A stretch of DNA of 64,000 nucleotides from Vibrio cyclitrophicus (GTDB taxonomy: Bacteria > Pseudomonadota > Gammaproteobacteria > Enterobacterales > Vibrionaceae). Under the pieces are notes generated by a model, which worked only from the letters and a program-made list of their open reading frames with translations, ran no database searches and was not told the origin of the DNA. Position 1 is the stretch's first letter. Each line of letters starts with the position of its first letter. The position numbers and the translations under genes were made by a program. The stretch covers positions 2,604,001 through 2,668,000 of the forward strand of contig NZ_AP025480.1 of NCBI RefSeq assembly GCF_024347435.1. The letters run 5' to 3'. Positions 18,301-27,806 of the stretch are shown here, piece by piece.

Positions 18301-20508
18301 TTAAGTTCTAAGCTTTAATAGCCTTGAACCAACCGATTTAACCAAATTGTCAAACCTTTCTTCTAAAGCAGTCGAAATAGCAGATTCACTAGAAGACGTC
18401 GAGATCGTTCCAAAAGTAGAACCAATCAATAAAGACTGTAAAACGATACTGTTTGACGGTATATCAGCGAAGTATCGGGATGGATCCATAGAACTAATTG
18501 CATTATTAGCATCGCTAGATATCAACACTCGATTTAATGGAGTGTTGAGTTTATGGTTAGGATCTTTTCTAATTTCTTCAGTCTTCTCTCCTAATCCAGT
18601 AATCATTCCCAAAGGTATAATATGATGATCATTCAATCCACCAGAAGAACCTGTAGGCCATAGCGTTACATCTCCATTAGTATTCAATTGGTAACTATTT
18701 AGAGGCTCATTTCTATCAGCGAGTAAGTCATAACTAGAAGATTCACTTAAAACATACTGCAAAATTAAAGAGTGAATGCCTTCTTTAGGGTATTCATTTA
18801 ATTTCTGTGTTAGAAGATCCTTAGAGCAATATTTATCATCATCGAAAATCTTAGATTCTCTACCCAATATAATAGAACCTTCATCATTTTTAACCCAATC
18901 GTAGAGCTGGTTGATATCTTCTATAACTACTGCACTTTGGTCATATAAGTAACGCCCAGAAAAGGCACTAGACCAATACCAATATTCCACTCGTTTTAAA
19001 GAAGACTGACTATTCCAAATACCATCATCAGCTAACACATAGGCTATAGGTTGAATCATCAACTTGTAATGTAATTTCTTCCCGTTATATACACCACATC
19101 TACATATTAAGAATGAAATAGCACGTTGTACTGCTTCTGTTGCTATTTCCATATACTCTCGAATAGTCTCAGTGTCCAAGCTCAATAAGGTTTTTGAACT
19201 AGTATCCTTTTTCTTAACTATGAAATCACCTGAGTTAGACTTTTCTCTAATTGCTAACGCTGTACAAATTGCAAGAATCGCTTTCGATACATAGCCCTTA
19301 GGTAGCCCGTCCTCTAACAGGTCAAAGTTAGAAAAATCCAATAAACCTGAGCGTGAACTGGTGTCATATTTCAATGTGTCACAAAGGATAAATGGATGAC
19401 TAAACATATTACGAACGATTGTGCTCATTGAATAAGTTACAGTATCAGTTGGAAGCTTCTTCGCTGCTTTTGCTGAAACCAAATCAAAATCATCAAGGGG
19501 CATTCCACCGTCGTTCAGATGACAAAATATTGGGATTGCACGTCGAATATCATCAGTAACAATGCTGCTTAAAGAGTATGTTTCATAAATATCTTTAATG
19601 AGATAGTTTTTTACATCGTTTTGCCAATCATTTTTGCAATTCACAAAGATGTTATCCAACTCATCTGAATAAACTAACCCATCACTTTCGAATTCCTCTA
19701 TCGAAGAGTAGCCATCGAAAACTTGAGCGCTATCATAATTCGATTTAATATGCTCAAAGTCTAATTCGAACTCATCTCGAATAGCTTGTGCATTCTTTTC
19801 CGCAATACCTTTTAATATTCGACTGACCAAGGCGGGTTTAGAGCCAACTAAATACAAAGGAATCATACCTCTGTTAACACAATCTTCTACAAACTGAGTG
19901 GCAATTTGAGGTTCTGTTTTACCTTCAAGAAGCAGTTTTAATTGATAGTAGGGAGAAAACCACTTACTAACACCTTTGTTGTTTTTTTCATTAAAAGTTT
20001 CACCATTAAAAACATCAATAATGTCATCAGGTTCAAATAGGTCTGCAGTCTCCTTGTCAAATTTAACCTTACTTGCCCCGAACAAATCAGTAACAGATTC
20101 ATTAACAGTTCCTAAAACAGGAACTCGAATAAACCAACGCACCTTCATTGGATTAGCTTTTAACGAAACGAATTCAGTCAGTTCTTCTAGTGTCGAAAAC
20201 TTTGAGAAGTTGTATACATCATTAAAAGCATTATATAACGTAGTGGTACGTTGCTGCCCATCTAAAAGGTACTCACAAGGATCCGAAGAACCAGTGCTAA
20301 ATTGCCCCGTTTCACCAATTTTTCTTAAAGCAAAATCATCAGAATGACCTTTAAGAATGAGTGAGCTCCCCACAGGAAAGTTGAGCAAAATTGAAGCCAT
20401 GAGACTTTGTTGTTTTGGAATATTCCATTTATAGTCTCTCTGAAAATCTGGAAGTAATAATTCATGGGCCTTGATAAGGCTAAATGTATCAACTAACGAA
20501 CGATCCAT
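18301..20508 (-). CDS. DUF262-HNH restriction protein (GmrSD/SspE-like)
   Basis: 735 residues from the ATG at 20508. The DUF262 domain has LPDFQRDYKWNI (22-28) and LLDGQQRTTTLYNAF (DGQQR 83-87), an NTPase/modification-sensing domain. The C-terminus has an HNH-type motif: DHHIIPLG (627-634) followed by LNTPLNRVLIS and a later Asn. SspE and GmrSD pair the same two domains to sense modified DNA and nick or cut it, so this is the best candidate effector of the island. Whether it attacks unmodified or modified DNA cannot be told. The frame opens 38 codons earlier, but that stretch lacks family sequence. It stands alone, convergent to the DndC-like operon. Confidence 0.8.
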   Translation of the reverse strand: MDRSLVDTFSLIKAHELLLPDFQRDYKWNIPKQQSLMASILLNFPVGSSLILKGHSDDFALRKIGETGQFSTGSSDPCEYLLDGQQRTTTLYNAFNDVYNFSKFSTLEELTEFVSLKANPMKVRWFIRVPVLGTVNESVTDLFGASKVKFDKETADLFEPDDIIDVFNGETFNEKNNKGVSKWFSPYYQLKLLLEGKTEPQIATQFVEDCVNRGMIPLYLVGSKPALVSRILKGIAEKNAQAIRDEFELDFEHIKSNYDSAQVFDGYSSIEEFESDGLVYSDELDNIFVNCKNDWQNDVKNYLIKDIYETYSLSSIVTDDIRRAIPIFCHLNDGGMPLDDFDLVSAKAAKKLPTDTVTYSMSTIVRNMFSHPFILCDTLKYDTSSRSGLLDFSNFDLLEDGLPKGYVSKAILAICTALAIREKSNSGDFIVKKKDTSSKTLLSLDTETIREYMEIATEAVQRAISFLICRCGVYNGKKLHYKLMIQPIAYVLADDGIWNSQSSLKRVEYWYWSSAFSGRYLYDQSAVVIEDINQLYDWVKNDEGSIILGRESKIFDDDKYCSKDLLTQKLNEYPKEGIHSLILQYVLSESSSYDLLADRNEPLNSYQLNTNGDVTLWPTGSSGGLNDHHIIPLGMITGLGEKTEEIRKDPNHKLNTPLNRVLISSDANNAISSMDPSRYFADIPSNSIVLQSLLIGSTFGTISTSSSESAISTALEERFDNLVKSVGSRLLKLRT

Positions 20509-21035
20509 ACTACGTGTCACCTCAAACTGACAGGGGGCTTTTATACGAAATTTTATGAACTTTCTACCATATACATTTGTTTTTTTCCATGAGTAGAATC
20601 CTATATTGAAAAAGCTATACAAAAATAGCGGGAATCAATGCTAATTTCGCTATATAAACTAAGTGGACTTAAATGACTCTATTTCTCCAAATCGATATTC
20701 CCTTCAATTCAGTCCACATCTACTGATTTTGATCAGCATTTTTATCGCAAAAAGGAATCGATGAGGACATATGCGCTATTGGAGTAAGAAAATTAACACC
20801 ATAGTAATGGCGGCCATACAGGATTACTAGCGGCACATGTAACTTCAGCTACATCCATAAACATTCATCGTTAGTCACTGTTTTATATCAATATATATCT
20901 ATAGGACGATTCCTGTAATCTACGACTTAAAATTAAACTCCACGGAAAATGAAACAAACCAGGTGCAAGGTGACACGTGAACAAGGATAATTATTTTGAT
21001 GCTACCCCAACCTCACCCCCTGCAGAATTAGACTA
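20509..21035. other. AT-rich intergenic region at the island's right side
   Basis: 527 bases without a credible gene. It holds the promoter of the DUF262-HNH gene, the palindrome at 20660-20671, a further AGTCCAC at 20711, and the first copy of a 23-base motif (20866-20888) repeated upstream of the next genes. No integrase, tRNA or clear attachment site marks the island edge. Confidence 0.5.
20660..20671. promoter_or_regulatory. palindrome TAAGTGGACTTA, candidate operator
   Basis: A perfect 5-bp inverted repeat around a 2-base spacer, about 150 bases upstream of the DUF262-HNH start. On the minus strand it reads TAAGTCCACTTA, matching the TTAGTCCACTAA site ahead of the other DUF262 gene at all but two symmetrical positions. 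Confidence 0.4.
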
Positions 21036-21974
21036 ATGAACACATACTCACATATAGATACCCCGTTCAACCTACGCCACACCTGTTGGTTTTGTGGTGA
21101 ACCTTCCAATGATGTTGTTGAATTTCCTAAGACAGCGCAAGCTGTTGCCAAGATTGGTCACTCACCGATAGCACTGCCGACTTGTAATGAGTGTGCGAGA
21201 ATTAACTACTCAAAGAATCTGACCTCAATTTGGGCTGTGCGCGATCAGATAAAACACGCACTCATCGATAAATACGCAAAGCACTTAGGGATTGGTGAGA
21301 ACTGGACGGAGCAAGAGCTTATTGATTCAGATTTCTCTGGCTCGACGCTTGGCGGGTTTGGGCGCAGTGCTTGGAAGATGTATCAAATCGCCAAGCAGCG
21401 AATTGACTATAAAGGTTGGCCTTTGTCGGTTGATGACATTGTAATCGAGGCCTACGACGAAACCAGTGGCTTTGAATTCGACGGTACTCGTTATGCTTCA
21501 ATCAATTCGTGTATCGACTACTTCACCAAGGCGGCAGGGGTGGATAAAGAACTGCTATCGCAACTTGTCGACATCGTTTCATCAGACCGATTTAGCTACG
21601 CACTGCGAATCGCCAAGCTGAACAAGAATGTCTCCAATACCAAGCGCTCGGAGATCATCGAAGAGGTTTTACAGCAAGAGTCTGAGCAAGAAGAGATATT
21701 GCTTGAACAAGCTAACTCACTGTTTAACCCAAATGTTGAAGAAGTCACGATTTCAGGTTCGACGGCTCCGGTGTTCGCTATTCAATGGGCAATGATGAAT
21801 AACGTTAAAGATTTAGCTCACCTTTGTTCACTCGAAGATGATTATTTTGACTATTTCGAACACTTAGGAGGTCCTGCGGCTTTCATGTCTTATAACGGCC
21901 TACAGCTCTACTTAGAATCGCGTCAAGATCCGGAATGGGTGGAAAAGTCAGATCCAAATAAACAATATTGGTGA
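21036..21974 (+). CDS. conserved hypothetical protein with N-terminal zinc-ribbon-like motif
   Basis: 312 residues, soluble. An N-terminal pair CWFCG (17-21) and CNEC (50-53) looks like a four-cysteine zinc site similar to HNH-associated or C4 zinc knuckles. The middle is helical with an acidic stretch QQESEQEEILLEQ. I do not recognise the family or function. Base composition looks more like the right-hand chromosomal genes than the AT-rich island. It is followed by plsC about 200 bases downstream with its own upstream repeat motif, so it is probably monocistronic. Confidence 0.65.
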   Translation: MNTYSHIDTPFNLRHTCWFCGEPSNDVVEFPKTAQAVAKIGHSPIALPTCNECARINYSKNLTSIWAVRDQIKHALIDKYAKHLGIGENWTEQELIDSDFSGSTLGGFGRSAWKMYQIAKQRIDYKGWPLSVDDIVIEAYDETSGFEFDGTRYASINSCIDYFTKAAGVDKELLSQLVDIVSSDRFSYALRIAKLNKNVSNTKRSEIIEEVLQQESEQEEILLEQANSLFNPNVEEVTISGSTAPVFAIQWAMMNNVKDLAHLCSLEDDYFDYFEHLGGPAAFMSYNGLQLYLESRQDPEWVEKSDPNKQYW

Positions 21975-22171
21975 TCATTAACCATTACTGGTGAACACGT
22001 GTAAGCTCGATAACTGTGTCAAACACCCATTGTTAGTCCTTGTTTTATATACAGATCTAAAAACACGCTTCTATTACAGTAAATTGTTGCAATTTGGTTA
22101 AATAGGGTAAAAACTTCAACGACCTAAAACGATTTAACCATTACAATTTTGTAGTGAGTAAGGAGTGAGTT

Positions 22172-22939
22172 GTGCTTGCTGTTCTTCGTATAATTTTGGC
22201 TACGGTGTTTATTATTATCACCACCCTATTTGCTTTTGTTTACTGCTTGTTTAGCCCCAAGAACCCCAAGCATGTGTACGTTTTCTGTCGTTGGTTCAAC
22301 CAGCTACAAAAGATCGTCGGTGTAAAACTGGTGCAGCGCGGCCTAGACAATGCGCCAACGTCAGAAAAAAGCGTCTACATCTCTAACCACCAAAGCATAT
22401 TGGACTTTGTGACCGACCCAGGAATGCTAAGGCCTCGCACTGTTTCATTGGGCAAGCGTGATTTGTTGTATGTGCCTTTCTTTGGTCTGCTGTATTGGAT
22501 CACCGGTAACATCATGATTAACCGCGAAGATAAGTCCAAAGCACGTGATACCATCAAGCAAGTGGCAGAAGCGATCCATCACAGAGATCTGTCTGTTTGG
22601 GTTTACCCAGAAGGAACACGCAGTAAAGGGCGTGGATTATTGCCATTCAAAACAGGGGCTTTCCGGATGGCGATTGAAGCCGGCGTACCTATTACCCCAA
22701 TGTGTACCAGCACTACGCACAATAAGATTGACCTCAACCGAGTTAATAATGGCATTGTGATCACCGAGATGCTGGAACCTATCGATGTGTCTGGATACAA
22801 GCTCAGCGACGCAAGAGAGTTAGCCAATCGCTGTCACGCACTCATGGCAGAGAAAATCGCAGAACTTGATGCCGAAGTGGCTCGTTTAGAGGAACAACAA
22901 CACCCAGAGCTGGATTCAGACCGTTCTTCTACGAGCTAA
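22172..22939 (+). CDS. plsC: 1-acyl-sn-glycerol-3-phosphate acyltransferase
   Basis: 255 residues. It transfers an acyl chain to lysophosphatidic acid to form phosphatidic acid at the inner membrane. An N-terminal membrane helix (residues 1-27) precedes the acyltransferase motifs SNHQSILD (HX4D, with the usual Asn-His-Gln), GNIMINR, VYPEGTRSKG and GVPITPM. Length fits PlsC. The start is GTG, supported by an AAGGAG ribosome site seven bases upstream. The C-terminal tail is charged and low in complexity. The gene is single, with no close partner. Confidence 0.9.
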   Translation: MLAVLRIILATVFIIITTLFAFVYCLFSPKNPKHVYVFCRWFNQLQKIVGVKLVQRGLDNAPTSEKSVYISNHQSILDFVTDPGMLRPRTVSLGKRDLLYVPFFGLLYWITGNIMINREDKSKARDTIKQVAEAIHHRDLSVWVYPEGTRSKGRGLLPFKTGAFRMAIEAGVPITPMCTSTTHNKIDLNRVNNGIVITEMLEPIDVSGYKLSDARELANRCHALMAEKIAELDAEVARLEEQQHPELDSDRSSTS

Positions 22940-23086
22940 CTCACAACGAACACACTGAGCCATCGCTCAATGACTTAAAAAGACACTCAACGATCGCAAC
23001 TCTCATTGTTCTTGTTTTACATGCCGGCGCTTATCCGCAAAATAAAAACAGGCGTTAATGGCTTTATAGAGCAATGGGAGTAAACG

Positions 23087-24457
23087 ATGGAAGTGATTCA
23101 CCATGGCGGCAAACATACCGTCACAGGATCTTGTCACGAATTAAGAGATTCAGGCCAAGCGGTACTCATCGATTGTGGCCTTTTTCAAGGTTTAGAGCTT
23201 CAAGGTAAAAAGCTTCAAGGGGAAGACGCACGCCCTCTTGATATTGAATTTGAAACGTCCCACCTTAACGCTCTGCTGCTGACTCATACTCACATTGATC
23301 ATATTGGTCGATTACCTTGGTTACTCGCCAGTGGCTTTAACCAACCGATTTATTGCACTCAGGCGACGGCTGAACTCGCTCCTTTAATGATTGAAGATGG
23401 TATAAAGCTGCAAGGACTCAGCAATAAACAGTCGAAGCTGATACTCAAAAAGATTCATTCGTTGATTGCTCCCAAGCCTTATGGAGAGTGGTTTCCAATT
23501 GTCTCTAAACAGCAAAACGACGGAAAGGATCATCATAGGCCAAATACTCTGTATGCCCGTTTTCAACCTGCCGGGCATATCTTAGGCTCCGCCTATATTG
23601 AGATTAAGTTACCCAACCAAGAGGTGGTGGTCTTTTCTGGCGACTTGGGTCCAAGTAACACGCCACTGCTGCCGGATCCGAAACCACCACAACAAGCCGA
23701 TTACCTATTTATTGAATCCACTTATGGCACCAGCACGCACGACGATATTGCAACACGCTCTGAGCGTCTCAAAGCAATTATTGACCGTTCACTACTCGAT
23801 GGTGGTGTCATCCTGATCCCGGCATTTAGTATCGGAAGAACACAAGAACTGCTGTTTGATATCGAAAATCTGATCTTTGAACATCAACTCAGCGCCGATA
23901 TTCCTATTATCCTCGATTCGCCTATGGCAGAGAAAGTAACGCGATCCTACCGACGCTTTAAAGAGCTGTGGGGACAAGAAGCAAAGCAACGTCTTGAACT
24001 AAAACGTCACCCACTCGCTTTTGAGCAATGCATTACTGTTGATGGGCATAGAATGCACAAGAAAATCGTCAATCGCCTGCGTTCGACAGGTGAACCCGCA
24101 ATTGTGGTCGCAGCTTCTGGGATGTGTCAGGGCGGCAGGATAATGAACTACTTATCAGCTTTACTTCCCGATAAACGCACCGATGTAATTTTAGCAGGCT
24201 ATCAAGCTCACGGAACGCTCGGGCGAGAGCTACAACAAGGAGAGAAACAGGTTTCCATCGATAACCAACACGTTGAGGTCAATGCTCAAATTCATGGCAT
24301 GTCTGGCTACTCTGCCCATGCTGATAAAGATGATCTCAATCGATTTATAGAAGAAATAACCGTGCCACCCAAAGAGGTACATTTGATTCACGGAGATCCA
24401 AACACTCAGTCTGAGTTCGCTCAAGCTTTGGTTGGGAAAGGATTTAAAGTCGTTTAA
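23087..24457 (+). CDS. metallo-beta-lactamase/beta-CASP RNA-processing-type exonuclease
   Basis: 456 residues. The metallo-beta-lactamase zinc site THTHIDHIGRL (HxHxDH) lies at about 65-75, with PAGHILGSA and FSGDLG following. The beta-CASP part is shown by FIESTYG, SIGRTQELL and VAASGMCQGGRIMNYL, and by a final His motif HIHGMSGYSAHAD. This is the YsgL/CPSF73-like family, which cuts RNA; the natural substrate in Vibrio is not known. Start ATG with GGGAG upstream. It lies alone between plsC and the AGCS symporter. Confidence 0.88.
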   Translation: MEVIHHGGKHTVTGSCHELRDSGQAVLIDCGLFQGLELQGKKLQGEDARPLDIEFETSHLNALLLTHTHIDHIGRLPWLLASGFNQPIYCTQATAELAPLMIEDGIKLQGLSNKQSKLILKKIHSLIAPKPYGEWFPIVSKQQNDGKDHHRPNTLYARFQPAGHILGSAYIEIKLPNQEVVVFSGDLGPSNTPLLPDPKPPQQADYLFIESTYGTSTHDDIATRSERLKAIIDRSLLDGGVILIPAFSIGRTQELLFDIENLIFEHQLSADIPIILDSPMAEKVTRSYRRFKELWGQEAKQRLELKRHPLAFEQCITVDGHRMHKKIVNRLRSTGEPAIVVAASGMCQGGRIMNYLSALLPDKRTDVILAGYQAHGTLGRELQQGEKQVSIDNQHVEVNAQIHGMSGYSAHADKDDLNRFIEEITVPPKEVHLIHGDPNTQSEFAQALVGKGFKVV

Positions 24458-24926
24458 AACAGGCGATTGATTCACGATTTCTGATTGCGGTAATCCTTAC
24501 GGAAAGTTCTAAAATTACTACTGACATTTTAAATAATACCTCCCCTTAAACCTGCGTAATTTCACTATATCGGTGATATATTCTTGCGTCTTTACCGTCG
24601 TAATGTGTTAACAGTCATTAGTACTGAACAACGTTTCCTCTCATTTTTCTTCTACTTTCCCTTCTGACACATATTGTGAGTTTCGAAAATTTGTATTAAT
24701 CACTATTTATTCACTTTACAAACCGACACTAAAAACAACTAATTGCATATCAATTTTAATGAAACGATTATCAAATTAGCACTAAGCGTTAACAAACACT
24801 CCCTGTAACATGCTTTATGTCACAGTAATCCTAATAAGCAGTTAAATAATTTAACACTCGGGTTACAAGTGAAGTATTGTGTTGTTCGAAAAACAATCAT
24901 AAGCAAAACTAACAGGGAAAATACTC
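24458..24926. other. intergenic leader of the AGCS symporter
   Basis: 469 AT-rich bases without a gene. The promoter and leader of the symporter must lie here. I looked for a glycine riboswitch core and for a CRP palindrome and saw neither. The ribosome site AACAGGGAAAAT precedes the ATG at 24927. Confidence 0.5.
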
Positions 24927-26474
24927 ATGCAGTCATTCGTTGATTTTTTGAATGGAATAATCTGGAGTCCAGTACTTATCTACCTATGTTTAGGTGCAGG
25001 TTTGTTCTACTCCATCATGACTCGATTTGTTCAAATCCGTCACTTCTTTGAAATGTGGCGCTTGCTACTATCGGGTAAAAGCTCGTCAAAAGGCATCTCG
25101 TCTTTCCAAGCTCTGGCCGTTTCTCTATCTGGCCGTGTCGGTACAGGTAACATTGCTGGTGTTGCTGCCGCTATCGGTTTCGGCGGCCCAGGTGCAGTAT
25201 TCTGGATGTGGGTAGTGGCTTTCTTTGGCGCTGCAACAGCTTACGCAGAATCAACGCTAGCGCAAATCTACAAAGAAGAAGATGAAGGCCAGTTTCGTGG
25301 TGGTCCGGCTTACTACATCGAAAAAGCGATGGGTCAAAAATGGTACGCTTGGATCTTTGCTATCGCGACTATTTTTGCATGTGGTATTTTGCTTCCAGGT
25401 GTTCAGTCAAACAGTATTGGTAATGCTGTAGAAGCTGCATTTGGCTCAGGTGACATGATTGAAACAGCTATCGGTACATTCAGTTTCGCTAAAATTTTCA
25501 CTGGTACTGTAGTTGCTATTATCCTAGCGTTCATCATCTTTGGTGGTGTTAAACGTATTGCGAACTTCACACAAATCGTTGTTCCATTCATGGCACTGGC
25601 TTACATCATCATCGCGTTCGTTATCATTCTGCTAAACATCGGCCAAGTGCCAACGGTTTTCGCAATGATCATTGGCGATGCATTCACACCTATGGCAGGC
25701 TTCGGTGCTGCAATTGGTTGGGGTGTTAAGCGTGGTGTTTACTCAAACGAAGCGGGTCAAGGTACAGGTCCTCACGCGGCTGCGGCTGCAAGTGTTGATC
25801 ACCCAGCTCAGCAAGGTTTGGTACAAGCGTTCTCTATCTACATCGATACACTTCTAGTATGTTCAGCTACAGCGTTCATGATCATCATCACTGGTGCTTA
25901 CAACGTTCACGGCGGCGCTGAAGGTGTGTTCCTTGTTCAGAACCTAGCAGCAAACATTGGTGCCAACGGTCCTGTATTTACACAGCTTGCTATTGAAAGT
26001 GCACTACCAGGCATTGGTAAGCCGTTCATCGCATTTGCTCTGTTCTTCTTCGCATTTACAACAATTCTTGCTTACTACTACATCGCAGAAACGAATATTG
26101 CTTACCTACGTCGTACTATCAAAATTCCTGGCATGATGTTCGTACTTAAGCTTGTTCTTATTACTGCCGTTTTCTATGGCACAGTTAAAACAGCTAACCT
26201 TGCATGGGCAATGGGTGATGTTGGTGTTGGTTTGATGGCGTGGTTAAACATTGTCGGTATTCTGATCATCTTCTTCATGTCTAAGCCTGCGCTTAAAGCT
26301 CTTGCAGACTACGAAGAACAGCAGAAACAAGGCGTCACTGAGTACACGTTCAACCCTGTAAAACTAGGCATTAAAGGTGCTACCTACTGGGAAGAGAAGT
26401 ACAAGCGTAAAACAGGAAAATCTCCTGAAGCTGAAACTGCAGACACTAAACCTGTAGAGCAACCTTCAGCTTAA
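24927..26474 (+). CDS. sodium:alanine/glycine symporter, AGCS family
   Basis: 515 residues with about eleven membrane helices. Family motifs are visible: FQALAVSLSGRVGTGNIAGVAAAI (residues ~58-80, the N-terminal sodium/substrate site), GPGAVFWMWVVAFFGAATAYAESTLAQ, GGPAYYIE, and VKRGVYSNEAGQGTGPHAAAAA. The family imports alanine or glycine with sodium. Which amino acid it prefers is not visible. The tail after residue ~490 is charged and cytoplasmic. Single gene with a strong terminator. Confidence 0.92.
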   Translation: MQSFVDFLNGIIWSPVLIYLCLGAGLFYSIMTRFVQIRHFFEMWRLLLSGKSSSKGISSFQALAVSLSGRVGTGNIAGVAAAIGFGGPGAVFWMWVVAFFGAATAYAESTLAQIYKEEDEGQFRGGPAYYIEKAMGQKWYAWIFAIATIFACGILLPGVQSNSIGNAVEAAFGSGDMIETAIGTFSFAKIFTGTVVAIILAFIIFGGVKRIANFTQIVVPFMALAYIIIAFVIILLNIGQVPTVFAMIIGDAFTPMAGFGAAIGWGVKRGVYSNEAGQGTGPHAAAAASVDHPAQQGLVQAFSIYIDTLLVCSATAFMIIITGAYNVHGGAEGVFLVQNLAANIGANGPVFTQLAIESALPGIGKPFIAFALFFFAFTTILAYYYIAETNIAYLRRTIKIPGMMFVLKLVLITAVFYGTVKTANLAWAMGDVGVGLMAWLNIVGILIIFFMSKPALKALADYEEQQKQGVTEYTFNPVKLGIKGATYWEEKYKRKTGKSPEAETADTKPVEQPSA

Positions 26475-26542
26475 ACTCGCCTTAACAAATAGATTGCTTT
26501 AACAAATAGACCTCTTTAACTGGCTCTATTAATAACGCATAA

Positions 26543-26575
26543 AAAAGGGGTTAGCCATTTCGGCTAACCCCTTTT
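26543..26575 (+). terminator. rho-independent terminator of the symporter gene
   Basis: A 14-bp perfect stem (AAAAGGGGTTAGCC with GGCTAACCCCTTTT) and 5-base loop, followed by TGTTTTG. The A-run on the left would let it also act for the convergent acetate transporter gene. Confidence 0.92.
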
Positions 26576-26633
26576 GTTTTGTTCATAACCAATAAACAGC
26601 TTATAACAAACTAACTGTTCCCGAGTTAGAGCA

Positions 26634-27227
26634 TTAAGCAGCAATTTCTTGTGTTGCCATTTGAGGTGCTTTCTTCTCACCGATAGGCAGTACTGTGCGG
26701 CCGTATTCGTTGTTGATTACTTGTGCCATTGCAAAGTAGATAGCTGAAGCGCCACAGAAAATACCTTCAAAACCAGCGATAGTGCCGATTAGTTCGCTGC
26801 CAGTGAAATCACGAGCGGCTAGCAGGAAGAACAAGATAGTTAGTGAACCGAATACTACTTGCTTCGCAACTGGGTAACATAGAGAACCGATGAACATGAA
26901 GCCTGTGAAAATACCCCATAGTAATAGGTACCAACCCATGAATGCAGCAGGGCTTGCTGGAAGGCCCATGTAAGGCATTACAATCAAACCAACCAAAGAC
27001 AACCAGAATAGGCCGTAAGAAGTAAACGCTGTTGTACCGAACGTGTCACCACGTTTGAAACACATAGTGCCCACGATAACTTGGCTCAAACCACCGTAAA
27101 AAATACCCATTGCAAGAATCATAGAATCGATTGGGAAGAAACCTGCGTTGTGGATATTAAGAAGAATGGTGGTCATACCGAAACCCATTAAGCCTAGTGG
27201 CGCAGGGTTAGCTAGTTTGGTCGACAT
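26634..27227 (-). CDS. acetate/succinate uptake transporter, GPR1/FUN34/YaaH (SatP) family
   Basis: 197 residues with six membrane helices. The family signature [14 protein letters not shown] occurs at residues 7-20, and [16 protein letters not shown] and SYGLFWLSL follow. Characterised members (SatP) carry acetate and succinate with protons. Length matches. Start ATG at 27227 with AAGG ten bases upstream. It converges on the AGCS symporter. Confidence 0.88.
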   Translation of the reverse strand: MSTKLANPAPLGLMGFGMTTILLNIHNAGFFPIDSMILAMGIFYGGLSQVIVGTMCFKRGDTFGTTAFTSYGLFWLSLVGLIVMPYMGLPASPAAFMGWYLLLWGIFTGFMFIGSLCYPVAKQVVFGSLTILFFLLAARDFTGSELIGTIAGFEGIFCGASAIYFAMAQVINNEYGRTVLPIGEKKAPQMATQEIAA

Positions 27228-27418
27228 TACGAATTTACCTTATTAAAGTGGTTGATTAAAAAAAAACGATAAAAATTATCAGAAAATTTTAATCTATAAA
27301 CCGTACAACTAGGTAATCCAGTTATCGAAAACTAAGATTGTACAAATGATCTTATGGAAAATAGGTTTCATAATGAACCTATTCAATTCACCGAAACTAT
27401 CAATAAACAGATTCCCTA

Positions 27419-27786
27419 TCACGTTCGTTCCTCACTGTAAGGAATGACGAGTGAGGTAAGTGTTGAGGCAATGAGACAAAGCCTGGTGCTACGTCACTCT
27501 AGAATCGAGGGACGGGATATCTGGAATCTACTCTTCGATATGAGCACTTGCGGCACACAAAAGCCCTCTGTCACGTTCGTTACTTACTGTGGGGAATGAC
27601 GAGGTTTTTTTAGGTACGATAAACGAGATGGGGATGCGAAAAGAGTCTTTAGATTTGAGTAAGCGCACCCTTAATAGCAAACGTAGGCAACAGATGGCGA
27701 GCTTTTCGTTACTCGTTTACTCGCATCCCGTATCTACTCATTGGATCGTCATTCCAGAATCGAGGGACGAGATATCTGGAATCTCG
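27419..27786. repeat. cluster of Vibrio-type palindromic intergenic repeats
   Basis: Two kinds of unit alternate in this 560-base gap. Type A, TCACGTTCGTT...GGAATGACGAG, occurs at 27419-27451 and 27571-27603. Type B, with an ATTCCAGA/TCTGGAAT inverted repeat around CGAGGGACGAG, occurs at 27746-27786 and in weaker form at 27491-27529. Type B recurs at 60443-60484. The reading frame across 27589-27840 is an accident of these repeats. Confidence 0.8.
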
Positions 27787-27806
27787 CCCTCTTCTGTAAT
27801 CTTAAA

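Larger units (their letters stand above)
20866..23022 (+). repeat. dispersed 23-base motif, three copies
   Basis: CATCGTTAGTCACTGTTTTA at 20866, CATTGTTAGTCCTTGTTTTA at 22028 and a shortened CATTGTTCTTGTTTTACAT at 23004 lie upstream of three successive plus-strand genes (148, 122 and 65 bases before their starts). All have the same orientation. They could be regulatory sites or remnants of a dispersed repeat. Confidence 0.45.

Noticed and set aside
20509..21035. An attachment site at the right end of the island
   Set aside because: No tRNA 3' end, integrase or matching direct repeat at the left side could be identified.
24458..24926. Glycine riboswitch ahead of the AGCS symporter
   Set aside because: I could not find the conserved glycine aptamer core in this leader.
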